Assembly: GCA_963774345.1 (NCBI GenBank)
Contig: CAVZFB010000024.1
Span: 248,001 to 312,000, forward strand
Origin: AP-15 sp963774345
GTDB taxonomy: Bacteria; Pseudomonadota; Alphaproteobacteria; ATCC43930; CGMCC-115725
Length of the DNA stretch: 64,000 bases
Direction: 5' to 3'
Each line of letters starts with the position of its first letter. Position 1 is the first letter of the stretch. The position numbers and the translations under genes were made by a program. This document shows, in pieces, positions 52,320 to 61,857 of this stretch. The notes beneath the pieces were generated by a model. The model was not told the DNA's origin. It did no database searches and was given only the letters and a program-made list of their open reading frames with translations.

Positions 52320-54392
52320 TCAAGCGCGGCTCACCTCGACCGGGGTGTCGTTGAAGCAGGCGCCTTCGGCGAGATCGGCGCGGAGATCGGCGGAGACCAG
52401 GGCCGAGATGGTTTGCCCGGTGCGGCTCGTCTCGAGCCACGCGCCCTTCTCGCTGGCCACCACCCCCGGCGGCACCTTATCGGTCACCTCGAGCGGCAAG
52501 ATGACCTCACCGCGATCGTTCCACACCCGCACCTCTATGCCGTGCTTGAGGCTGCGCCGCACAGCATCCTCGGGGTTCATCATGAGCGGCGGTGCATGGC
52601 GCGAGCCGGCGAGCCCTCCGAGGGTCGAGGAGATGCGCTTGTCGGACGCCGGCGAAATCAGCATCAGCGGAACCCCCACCCTGCCCTCCCCCGAAACCGG
52701 GGGAGGGTTAGGGAGGGGGCGCCAGCCCGGCAGCAGGGCCGCGGCGCCCCAGCGCCCGGCCAAAGTCTCGGATTTGAGCTCGATCTTCCCCGACGGTGTC
52801 GCCGGAAAGACGTTGTCGTAGAGGACCAGCGGTTTACCGTCGAGGCCGGTCATCTGGAGCGCTTTCTTGGTCGAGATCCGGCTGGGTCTGATTGCCGGCC
52901 AGCCGGGGATCGGCCATATCGACCGCATCGTCCATCAGCTCGGCATCGGTGGCCGTGAAGCACGGCTCGGCAAAGCCAAAGCGCGCCGCAAGGCGGCGGA
53001 AGATTTCGGTGTTCGGCAAGGATTCGCCCAATGGCGGGATCACCGCCTCGGCCCGCTGCAGCCAATGATGCCCATAAGACGGATACAGGTCGGCGCATTC
53101 GAAATGGGTCGCGGCCGGGAGCACCACGTCGCAATGGGTCAGGCTTTCGGTCATCGTCAAATCGATGCCGACCGCGAACAAATCTTCGCGGGCGAGGCCG
53201 CGGCGCATCCGGTTCTGGTCGGGATGCACGACGATCGGATTGTGGTTGTAGATGAACAGCGCGCGCAATGGCGGGTCGATGTCGTCCTCGACCAGATGCC
53301 GGCCGATATCGTTGATGTTGAGCGTGCGGGTGCCTGCGGGCGCGAGATCCGGCCGCTGCAATTTGGCCGGGGTCTTGGGGAAGGCGTTGCTCGCGCCGAG
53401 AACGATGCCGCTGCCTTTGCCGAGCTTGCCGAGCAATGCCGGCAGAGCAATCGCGGCCCTGATGCCGCTGCCGCCGTTGCGGCCGCGTTCGAGCCCGTTG
53501 CCGGGCGTCAGGACCAGCGGTTCGGCCTCGGCCAGCCAATGCGCGAAGGTCAGGATCTGGTTCTCCGGCAGCCCGCACGCCGTTGCGGCCCGCGCCGCCG
53601 GCCAGTCACGCGCCAGCGTCATGAACTCCTCGAAGCCGAGCACGTTCGCGCTGATGAAGGCTTCGTCCAACGCGCCGAGCCGTTCGAGCTCGGCGGCGAC
53701 GGACCAGGCGAGCAATATGTCGGTGCCGGGCAGCAATTGCAGGTGCAGATCGGCCTGCTCGGCAATCTTGGTGCGCAGCGGGTCGACGACCACCAGCCTG
53801 CCGCCCTTGCGTTTCGCGTGGCTGATGCTGCGGACGAGGTGCAGATTGGCGACCGTCGCGTTGTTGCCCCAGACGACGTTGAGCTTGGCGTGCTCGGCGA
53901 ATTCCGGCGGGCATCCGGGCACCGCGCCGTAGGTCCCTGCCCACGCCTCGCTGCGCACGCCGCCGCACAGGGCCCGGCGATAGAGCTGGGTGGCGCCCAG
54001 CCGGTTGAAAAAACGCAGCGACATGCTGTCGCCGGCGAGGAAACCGTGCGGGCCGGCGTAGTTCAGCGGCATCACCGCCTGCGGTCCCCACCGGCCGATT
54101 ACGTCGCTGACCCGCCGATGGATCTCGTCCAGCGCCGTATCCCATGAGATGCGTGCGAACTCCCCCGAACCCTTCGGCCCGATGCGGCGCAGCGGATGGA
54201 GCAGACGCTGCGGTCCGTGGACGAAGTCGTTCGATGTCGCGGGCAACCTTGTTGCAGATCACGCCGGCCGTGTAGGGCACCGCGTCTGAGCCGCGCACCG
54301 CTGACGATATGACCGTCATCGACGCTGACAGTCAGGCTGCAGGTGTCAGGGCAGTCGAAGGTGCAGACGCTGTCAAATTCCGCAATGGCCAT
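52320..54392 (-). pseudogene. molybdopterin oxidoreductase (DMSO-reductase family), several frameshifts
   Basis: The N-terminus 'AEFDSVCTFDCPDTCSLTVS' carries the 4Fe-4S cysteines. The next conserved piece ('AVPYTAGVICNKVARDIERL', with the fourth Cys) is in a second frame near 54290-54240. The main body ('LLHPLRRIGPKGSGEFARIS', 'AGPHGFLAGDSMSLRFFNRL', 'VVVDPLRTKIAEQADLHLQL', 'LFIYNHNPIVVHPDQNRMRR') is in a third frame from 54246. The C-terminal molybdopterin-dinucleotide-binding domain (from about 52870) is in a fourth. A palindromic repeat sits in frame at 52672-52722. The substrate is unknown. Confidence 0.8.
52672..52722. repeat. palindromic repeat inserted in frame in the molybdopterin oxidoreductase gene
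   Basis: CCCCCACCCTGCCCTCCCCC followed by GAAACCGGGGGAGGGTTAGG and GAGGGGGC forms a hairpin. Read on the minus strand it encodes 'PLPNPPPVSGEGRVGVP' between conserved flanks. It is the same family as the imuA copy. Confidence 0.72.
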
Positions 54393-54422
54393 GGGGATTT
54401 CCTTCCTAAGTCCGGCTGGCGT

Positions 54423-55482
54423 CTAATAGCCCCGTTCCCAATCGATCACATTGCGCAGCGGCCGGCCGTCGATGTAGGCGCGCAGATTGTCGCAGAAGAG
54501 ATCAATGGCCCCATGCCGGTTCTCGTCACTGGCGCCGGAGACATGCGGCGTGATCACCACCCTGGGGTCGGACCACAGCCGCGCCGGCGGCGGGTGCTCG
54601 AATTCGCCGACATAAACGTCCGCCACGAAGCCGCGCAAGTGATCGCGCTGCAACGCGTCGGCCAGCGCGTCCTCGTCGACGATCTCGCCCCGGGCGAGGT
54701 TAACGAGCACGCTGCCCGCTTTCATCGCGGCAAAGCGGTCGCTGTCGAAGAGACGGGTCGTTTCCGGCGTCCAATGGCAGCAAATCACGACGAAATCGCT
54801 GTCCGGCAGGAACCGGTCGAGGTCCTCGGGCCCGCCGAGCTCGCCGAACCCCGCCGGCAGGGGCGCGCACGGTTGGGGGTGGCGGCGAGTGCCGACGACC
54901 CGTAGGCCCAGCGCGGCGCAGAGCCGGCCGACATCCCGCCCGATTCCGCCGGCGCCGACGACGCACGCCGTCTTGCCTTCCAACAGCAGCGGCCGATAGG
55001 CGCGCGGGGTGAAAGCACCCGCGTCACGATCGATGGCGACGCGGTGCAAGCCCTTGGCGAAATAAAGAATGCCGGCCATCGCGTATTCCGCCATAGCCAG
55101 GGTACTGCCCACACCGCGCGAGGTCGTCGCGACCACGTCGCTGCCCCACAGATCGCCCCTGAGCAAATTGCTGGCGCCGGCGGGCCGCTGATGAAACCAC
55201 TTCAACCGCGGCGCCCGGGCGCGCAGATCGAGCGGAAATGGAAAGCCGCCAAGGATTATTTCCGTTTCGGCGAGGAGGCGGTCTCGCTCCTCCCGGGTTC
55301 CGGAACCCTTCGAACCGGGCGGCAGGTAGCGCGCCGAGGTGTAGGCCGGCCAGCGTCTCGCGAATTTCGCCGTCGAACCAGCCGCCGGCGTCGGTCAATT
55401 GGATCGCCGGATCGACCGCTTCGATCTTCGCTCGATCCGCAGCGTTGATGTGCTGAATGTTTAATACGGCGACCCTTTGCAT
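54423..55482 (-). pseudogene. D-2-hydroxyacid dehydrogenase family gene, frameshifted near the N-terminus
   Basis: ATG 55482 starts 'MQRVAVLNIQHINAADRAKI'. A shift near 55360 moves the frame, after which 'EERDRLLAETEIILGGFPFP' and 'LKWFHQRPAGASNLL' continue unbroken to 54423. The NAD-binding loop is 'CVVGAGGIGRDVGRLCAALG'; catalytic Arg lies in 'VLVNLARGEIVDEDAL', Glu in 'FVADVYVGEFEHPPP' and His in 'VVITPHVSGASDENR'. The enzyme would reduce a 2-keto acid with NAD(P)H. It is the most upstream gene of the minus-strand group that includes the molybdopterin and flavin enzymes. Confidence 0.75.
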
Positions 55483-55785
55483 TAACGCTTTCCCGAACCA
55501 TTCGCGGAAGAAGGGCGAACTATAGTGCCTTGCCGCATGTTTGCTATCCACAGCCAGGCAAAGGATAGGAGGAAATGGGCGACAGCCGCAGCGGGCGGCG
55601 GGGTGTGGTCACCCGCGCCGGCGCTCTTAAGGCAAGCAGTGCCGCAACGCCTAGTCTCGGGCGACTTTCGGAGGGTCGCGGGGTCGCGGCTAGGCGGCTG
55701 TTGCAGCGCGGGAGTGCCGCCTATACAAAGCCAGAATTCAGTCTTGGTTCAGATAGCCCGGCTTATCCGGCGAAGAGAGAGTGAC
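55483..55785. other. 303-base divergent region before the sugar ABC genes
   Basis: This lies between the divergent 2-hydroxyacid dehydrogenase and the ABC substrate-binding protein. Open frames cross it but lack recognisable content. It should hold promoters for both directions. A GAGAGAG ribosome site precedes ATG 55786. Confidence 0.4.
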
Positions 55786-57069
55786 ATGATGAACGGCAAA
55801 TCGCGCCGTGAATTTCTGAAGATTGCAGGGCTTGGCACCATGGGTGCGGCGATCGGGGCGCGGTCCGCTGCAGCCCAGCAGAAATCGATCACGCTGCTGC
55901 ACGAGAGCTCGTTCATCAAGCCATTCGACGAATACATGCAGAAGACATTGGCCCCGGCCTATGAAAAGGAAACCGGCGTCAAAATTGATTATCAGCTGAT
56001 CAGCGTCGGCAGCATCCCGACGCGGGTCAGCGCGATCGCCGAGACCGGCTCGGGCGCCGACATCACGATGAACATCTCGCTGATGCCGTTCCTGTTCGGC
56101 GAGAAATACGCCGACGTCACCGACATCGCTGAGGAGATGGGCAAACAGCAGGGCGGCTGGTATCCCGCCGGCAAGGAAATGGCTGTCGTCGACGGCAAAT
56201 GGAAGGCGATCCCGTTCTGCTCGATCGGCCAGCTGATGAACTGGCGCAGCGACTGGTTTGCCGAGGTCGGGGTCAAGGAATTCCCCGGCACCTGGGACGA
56301 GCTCTACGAAGCCGGCGTAAAGCTGAAAAAGAACGGGCATCCATTCGGCTTTGAATTGGGCCACGGTTTCGGCGACAACCACGGCTGGCTCTATCCACTG
56401 CTGTGGTCCTATGGCGGCCACGAGGTGTCCGAAGACGGCAAGACTGTGACGATCGATTCCGACGAGACCGCCCGCGCGGTCGAGTTCGCGCGGAAATTCT
56501 TCAAGGACACAATGTTCGAGGACGTTCTGGGCTGGGTCGACGTCAGCAACAACAAGGCTTGGATGGCCGAGCAGATTTCCTGCACCAACAATGCCGAGAG
56601 CATTCTGTTCGTTGCCAAGCGCGATTTCCCCGACATCGGCAAAGTCACCCAACAATCGTTGAACCCGGCCGGGCCCAAGGGCCGGTTCCACCTGCTGGGC
56701 GCGGTCAGCCATTCGATCTTCAATTTCTCGCCGATGAAGCCGCAGGCGCACGATTTTCTGCGCTGGCTGTCGGCGCCAAAGCAATTAGGAGCGTGGTACG
56801 CCTCGGCGGTCAGCTATTATCAGCCGTTATTGCACGGCTATGACAACGCGCCGATGTGGGATGTCGAGCCGCGCAACCTCCCTTACCGCGACGCGCTCGC
56901 CACTAGCCACCTGTTCGGCTGGCCGGCGCCGCCGGACCGACGGCTGGCCGAGAGTGTGGCCAAATATGTCGTCGTCGACATGTTCGCCAAGGCCTGCTCC
57001 GGCAGTTCAACCAAGGACGTCATCAAGAACGCCGAGGCGCAGCTCAAGGGGATCTACAAGGTGGCGTAG
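55786..57069 (+). CDS. ABC transporter extracellular sugar-binding protein (family 1), Tat-exported
   Basis: 427 residues with a Tat signal ('KSRREFLKIAGLGTMGAAIG', then 'ARSAAAQQ'). The mature part is a family 1 solute-binding protein: 'LAPAYEKETGVKIDYQLISV', 'FAEVGVKEFPGTWDELYEAG', 'GHGFGDNHGWLYPLLWSYGG' and the hinge region 'EQISCTNNAESILFVAKRDF'. It delivers a sugar or sugar-like solute to the two permeases that follow after a 132-base gap. Such a gap commonly allows higher expression of the binding protein. No ATPase gene is nearby. Confidence 0.88.
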   Translation: MMNGKSRREFLKIAGLGTMGAAIGARSAAAQQKSITLLHESSFIKPFDEYMQKTLAPAYEKETGVKIDYQLISVGSIPTRVSAIAETGSGADITMNISLMPFLFGEKYADVTDIAEEMGKQQGGWYPAGKEMAVVDGKWKAIPFCSIGQLMNWRSDWFAEVGVKEFPGTWDELYEAGVKLKKNGHPFGFELGHGFGDNHGWLYPLLWSYGGHEVSEDGKTVTIDSDETARAVEFARKFFKDTMFEDVLGWVDVSNNKAWMAEQISCTNNAESILFVAKRDFPDIGKVTQQSLNPAGPKGRFHLLGAVSHSIFNFSPMKPQAHDFLRWLSAPKQLGAWYASAVSYYQPLLHGYDNAPMWDVEPRNLPYRDALATSHLFGWPAPPDRRLAESVAKYVVVDMFAKACSGSSTKDVIKNAEAQLKGIYKVA

Positions 57070-57201
57070 CCGGGCGACGCCGGTGCACATTGCACGCGGT
57101 CGCCGGGCGGCACGAGTCTTGCACGCGCTGCAACGTGACCGTGCGGCGGCAATCGCTGCGCCAGGGGCGATGAGGAGTTCGTTCGGGATGGTGCGCTAAC
57201 G

Positions 57202-58134
57202 ATGACGATCCGCTCCGAGGCCCTGCTCGTTGCTGCCCGGCGGCCGCGGCGTCCGTTCACCGTCACCCGCTGGCTCGACCGCGAGGGGGTGTTCGGCTGG
57301 CTGATGATGGCGGCCCCGCTGCTGTTTCTCGCCGCCTTTATCGGCTATCCGTTCGTCTATGGCATCCTGCTGAGCCTCAAGGACCGCCCGGTCGCGCATG
57401 CCGGCCATTTTGTCGGGCTGCAGAATTTCGTAACCAACTTTCACGACCCGATCTTCTGGCGGGTGTGCTTCAACACCTTCGTCTATACCGGCGTCGCGAC
57501 GGTCTTCAAGATCATTATCGGGCTGTGCCTCGCCCTGGCGATGAACCAGAACTTCCGCATGAAGAATCTGGTACGCGCCTTGCTGCTTCTTCCGTTCATC
57601 GTGCCGACCGTGCTCTCCACCGTCGCCTGGATGTGGATGCTCGATCCGGCGTTCAGCGTCGTCAACCGGGTCCTCGTCTCGCTCGGCTGGCCTGGTCAGG
57701 GTCCGTCCTGGCTCGGCAACCCGAACCTGGCGCTTGGCTCGATCATCTTCATCAACATTTGGCGCGGCCTGCCTTTCTACGGCATCACCTTGCTCGCCGG
57801 GTTGCAGACCGTGCCGCCCGAACTGCACGAAGCGGCAACCATCGACGGCGCCGGCGGCTGGCACCGCTTCCGCTACGTCACCCTGCCGTTGTTGCAGCCG
57901 ATCATCCTGATCGTGACCCTGTTCTCGGTGATCTTCACGTTCGCCGACTTTCAACTGGTCTACGTGTTGACGCATGGCGGGCCGCAGAACGCGACCAATT
58001 TGTTCGCGACCTACGCCTTCGACATCGCGATGGGGGCGGGGCAATTGGGACTCGGCGCCTCGATCGCGCTGACGATGCTGCCGGCGCTGGCGCTGTTGAT
58101 CGTCGCGCTGACCATCTACATGCGGAGCAAGTGA
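57202..58134 (+). CDS. ABC sugar transporter permease (MalF/UgpA type)
   Basis: 310 residues, about six transmembrane helices. After a basic N-terminus, 'MMAAPLLFLAAFIGYPFVYG' is the first helix. The EAA loop that contacts the ATPase reads 'EAATIDGAGGWHRFRYVTLP'. 'NTFVYTGVATVFKIIIGLCL' and 'ALLLLPFIVPTVLSTVAWMW' are typical of the MalF-like group. The stop overlaps the next start by one base (TGATG), so the two permeases are translated together to make the heterodimeric channel. Confidence 0.9.
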   Translation: MTIRSEALLVAARRPRRPFTVTRWLDREGVFGWLMMAAPLLFLAAFIGYPFVYGILLSLKDRPVAHAGHFVGLQNFVTNFHDPIFWRVCFNTFVYTGVATVFKIIIGLCLALAMNQNFRMKNLVRALLLLPFIVPTVLSTVAWMWMLDPAFSVVNRVLVSLGWPGQGPSWLGNPNLALGSIIFINIWRGLPFYGITLLAGLQTVPPELHEAATIDGAGGWHRFRYVTLPLLQPIILIVTLFSVIFTFADFQLVYVLTHGGPQNATNLFATYAFDIAMGAGQLGLGASIALTMLPALALLIVALTIYMRSK

Positions 58135-58979
58135 TGGTCACCGGCTATGGGCGGATCGAGCGGGCGGTCAGGGTGTGGCTGCCGGTCGGGTTCTTCCTGG
58201 TGGTGGCATTGCTGCCGTTCTACTGGATGGTGATCACCTCGCTGAAGCCGAATTCGGAGCTGTACAACAAGCACATCACGCCGCTGATCGTGTTCCACCC
58301 GACCCTCAAGCACTATGTCGATCTGCTGAGCCAGACGAGTTTTCTTCTGTGGACCTGGAACACGATGGTGGTCGCGGTGGTGGCGACCGCGATCTCGCTG
58401 GTGCTCGGGATCATGCTGGCCTATCCGCTGGCGCGGATGCGGTTCGCCGGGGTCGGGCTGATCGCGACGACGGTGGCGGCGACCTACCTGGTGCCGCAGC
58501 CGCTCCTCTTCATCCCGCTCGCCGACATCATCAACCGGCTGCATCTCGGCAACACGCTGACTTCGGTCATCCTGACCTACCCGACGATGCTGGTGCCGTT
58601 CTGCGCCTGGCTGCTGCTCGGCTACTTCAAGACCGTGCCCAAGGACCTCGAAGAGGCGGCCCGCATCGACGGCGCCAGCCGCCTGCAGACGATGCGGCAG
58701 ATCTTTCTGCCATTGTGCACACCCGGCTTCATTTCCGCCGGCATCTTCGCCTTCACCTTGTCGCAGAACGAGTTCCTCTATGCCCTGATCTTCCTGACCG
58801 AGACCTCGGTGCGCACCGTGCCGGTCGGGGTCATCGCCGAGCTCATTCGCGGCGATGTATTTTATTGGGGCCAGTTGATGGCGGGGGCGTTGTTGGGCTC
58901 GATCCCGGTCGCGATAATCTACTCGTTCTTTGTCGAGCATTATGTAGCCGGCCTGACATCGGGGTCGGTCAAAGGCTAG
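58134..58979 (+). CDS. ABC sugar transporter permease (MalG/UgpE type)
   Basis: 281 residues from ATG 58134. Helix 1 is 'VWLPVGFFLVVALLPFYWMV', followed by the MalG-like 'ITSLKPNSELYN'. The EAA loop is 'EEAARIDGASRLQTMRQIFL', and 'FTLSQNEFLYALIFLTE' is the usual helix 5 segment. It forms the inner-membrane channel with the preceding permease. The operon lacks an ATP-binding subunit; a shared MsmK/UgpC-type ATPase encoded elsewhere would be needed. panC starts five bases after its stop. Confidence 0.9.
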   Translation: MVTGYGRIERAVRVWLPVGFFLVVALLPFYWMVITSLKPNSELYNKHITPLIVFHPTLKHYVDLLSQTSFLLWTWNTMVVAVVATAISLVLGIMLAYPLARMRFAGVGLIATTVAATYLVPQPLLFIPLADIINRLHLGNTLTSVILTYPTMLVPFCAWLLLGYFKTVPKDLEEAARIDGASRLQTMRQIFLPLCTPGFISAGIFAFTLSQNEFLYALIFLTETSVRTVPVGVIAELIRGDVFYWGQLMAGALLGSIPVAIIYSFFVEHYVAGLTSGSVKG

Positions 58980-58983
58980 GTCT

Positions 58984-59842
58984 GTGGCTCGTCAGCCGTT
59001 CGAGATTGTACGGACGATCGCCGATTTGAGGAGCTGCATTGCCCTGTGGCGAAAATCCGGCGCGCGGGTTGGGCTGGTGCCGACGATGGGGGCTTTGCAC
59101 GCCGGCCACATGGCGCTGGTCCGCGCGGCGCGGGACGGGTGTGATCGCGTCGTCGCGACGATCTTCGTCAACCCCAAGCAATTTGCCGCAAACGAGGATC
59201 TCGGTTCCTACCCGCGCCGCGAGGCAGCCGATCTCGATATGCTGCGCGCAGCGCAAGTCGATCTGGCGTTCGTTCCCGCCGCCGAGGAAATCTATCCGCC
59301 GGGATTTGCCACGCTCGTCCAAGTGTCGGGGCTGACCGAGGGGCTTTGCGGCGCGCACCGCGCCGGTCATTTCGACGGGGTGGCGACGGTCGTGACAAAG
59401 CTGCTGCTCCAGTCGCTGCCCGATGCCGCCTATTTCGGCGAGAAGGACTACCAGCAGCTGATGGTGATCCGCCGGCTGGCGCGCGACCTCGACATTCCGG
59501 TGCGCATCGAGGGGGTCGCGACATGGCGAGAGCCGGATGGGCTCGCGCTATCGTCACGCAATGTCTACCTCTCGCCGGAAGAACGCCGCGTCGCACCCAT
59601 GCTCGCCAGCGTGCTGCGTCGGGTCGCCGATGCGGTGGCGCGTCGACCGGACATGGTGGCGCCGGAATTGGCGCAAGGTGCCGCCGAGCTGCGGGAGGCC
59701 GGCTTCGCCGTCGAATATCTCGAAATCCGCGATACCGAAGCCCTGACGCCGGTCATCGCCGCAGGTGACCGCCCCGGCCCGCGTATTCGCCGCCGTGCAT
59801 CTCGGCCGGACGCGGCTGATCGACAATGTGCCAGTCGCGTAG
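58984..59842 (+). pseudogene. panC: pantothenate synthetase, frameshifted near the C-terminus
   Basis: From the GTG start the protein contains the canonical signatures: 'GLVPTMGALHAGHMALVRAA', 'IFVNPKQFAANEDLGSYPRR', 'GLTEGLCGAHRAGHFDGVAT', 'AAYFGEKDYQQLMVIRRLAR' and 'WREPDGLALSSRNVYLSPEE'. After 'TEALTPVIAAG' near 59745-59770 the frame is lost; the expected ending 'ARVFAAVHLGRTRLIDNVPV' is one frame over and stops at 59842. Only the last 25 residues are affected, so this may be one extra base in the sequence. It condenses pantoate and beta-alanine with ATP. Confidence 0.85.
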
Positions 59843-60086
59843 TGTCTCATTTTGAATGTCGGTGGTGGGCGGGGAGCCGACCCTGCGCTGCTGCTTGTGG
59901 GACGACCCTTCGCGCCGAGAGCGGTCGTTCGGGCGGGAACGGTAGTGTTGCCGTGTTCGACTTAAAAAGAACCTTTGACACTTGATCTCACCGCAAAAGC
60001 AAGCAGGGAATTACGCCCATCCCCGCCTTCTTGACCGGCGCGTCTGCCTGTTGCCGATACAAGGCAGCGCACAAGGGCGGCTCGCC

Positions 60087-61661
60087 TCAATTCGCATCGG
60101 CAGTCGCCAGCCGCAGGCCCGACAGCAATAGCTCGCGGTGCTCGGGGTCCGGCGCGAAGCTCGGCGTCCGGTATGACGACGAGAGGTAATGGGCGCGCAG
60201 CCGGCTGACGATCTCTCTCGCTTCGTCGAGCCGACCCATATGCGCGTAGCAGGCGGCGAGAGAGCGATAGGCATCGGGAAGCTCGGATCCTCTTGAATCG
60301 CTAGCGAGCAGCTGCGGTAACTGCCTCATCAAAGCGCCGGCTGAGGAGATGTGCGGCGCCCATATCAAAGCGAACGGCGTGCCGACCCGGGCGCGGGGGC
60401 TGAGCCGCAGCGATACCTCCGCATGCTCGATCGCGATGTCGGGTTGGCCCGCCCATAGCCTGAGTATGCCGCTGATCTGCCAGCCGCCCGCGTAGTTCGG
60501 GTTGAGCGCCAGTGCGCGGTCTACCAGTGCCGTCATCGCGCCGATGTCTTCGCCGAAATAGGCCAGCGACAGGGCGGCATTCGCCAGGATGTCAGGGTCG
60601 TCACCGCCACTTCCAGGGCACGCCTGCCGAAATCGACGCCCTTCAAGTCGTCTGCGACCGGCGGATCGTCGCTTCGCCCGTCAAGAACCAGCCGAAGACA
60701 GCACAATGCGGCGCAGCGCAAGCGCCGTTCCGTAGCACGGATCGCGAGCTATCGCCTGCTCCAGAGACGCAAGCGCCTCGGGAATTCGGACTCGCCGACG
60801 ACCACATCATCGCGTAGGCGCGCAGATAGAGGTCGTAGGCGGTCAGATCGGTCGTCGGGTGGTCGGCCGACCGGGCGGTCTCGGCGGCCTGCAAGGTCGG
60901 CTCGATGACCCCGGCAACACTCGATGCGACCCGGTCCTGCAAGTGCGAAGACATCTTCGAGCGAGCCGTCGAACCGGTCGGCCCAGAGATGTGCGCCGGT
61001 AGTCGCGTCGATCAGCTGTCCAGCGATGCGCACGCGATGCCGGCCCTCCGTACCGACCCTTCGAGCACGTAGCGGACACCCAATTCACGACCGACTTGCT
61101 TCACATCGACGGCTTGACCCCTGTAGGTGAAGCTCGAATTGCGGGCGATCACGAAGAGCCAGCGGATGCGGCAGAGCGCGGTGGTGATCTCCTCGACCAT
61201 GCCGTCGACGAAATATTGCTGATCCGGGTCACCGCTCAGGTTTTGGAACGGCAACACGGCGATCGACGGCTTGTCGGGAAGCGGTAATGCCGGCAGGTGG
61301 GACGCCTCGAGACCGGATCGGCTAACCGCTGCGACAAATCGGTAGCCGCGGTTCGGGATTGTCTGGATGCAGCTGCCTTGCGGCGCCCCTGATCGAGGAT
61401 GCGGCGCAACGCCGAGATCTGGACCGAAAGGTTGCTCTCCTCGACGGCCGTGCCCGGCCAGACCGTTTCCATGATCAGGTCTTTGGCAAGAAGTTCGCCT
61501 GGCCGCTCGACGAGCAGCCGCAGCAGATCAAGAGCACGCGAGCCGAGTGCAATTGGTTCTGCTTTGCCGGCGTGATCGAGCCGGAAAAGACCGCGGCGCT
61601 CGAGCCGAAACCGGTCCTCGAAGAGGAGAGCATCGGCCAAATCTGACCGGTCCATGTACAA
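60087..61661 (-). pseudogene. CadC-like winged-helix / TPR regulator, fragmented by several frameshifts
   Basis: The N-terminus (from about 61661) has the OmpR/CadC DNA-binding domain: 'IALGSRALDLLRLLVERPGE' and 'DLIMETVWPGTAVEESNLSV'. The middle 'SIAVLPFQNLSGDPDQQYFV' type segment and 'LCRIRWLFVIARNSSFTYRG' follow in another frame, 'GQLIDATTGAHLWADRFDGS' in a third, 'LTAYDLYLRAYAMMWSSASP' in a fourth, and the TPR tail ('ALALNPNYAGGWQISGILRL') in a further frame ending at 60087. Together they give the common alphaproteobacterial layout of HTH, FlgO-like and TPR parts. At least four shifts make it nonfunctional as read. Confidence 0.72.
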
Positions 61662-61857
61662 TTTTCGATCACGCCTGCGGACAATTCCTCGCGCTCGAAC
61701 TTACCAGCGCCGTTCGCCGCTCGCCAGCGGCCAACCGGACTACGTCTTTGGAAATTTTCGGATTGGTTCGGAAGAATTCGGACCGACCTCATCGCCAGCC
61801 AATCCGGTCAGCGGGATTGTTTCTATCTCGCAAGAAACATCTCTCGCAGGAGGAGTG

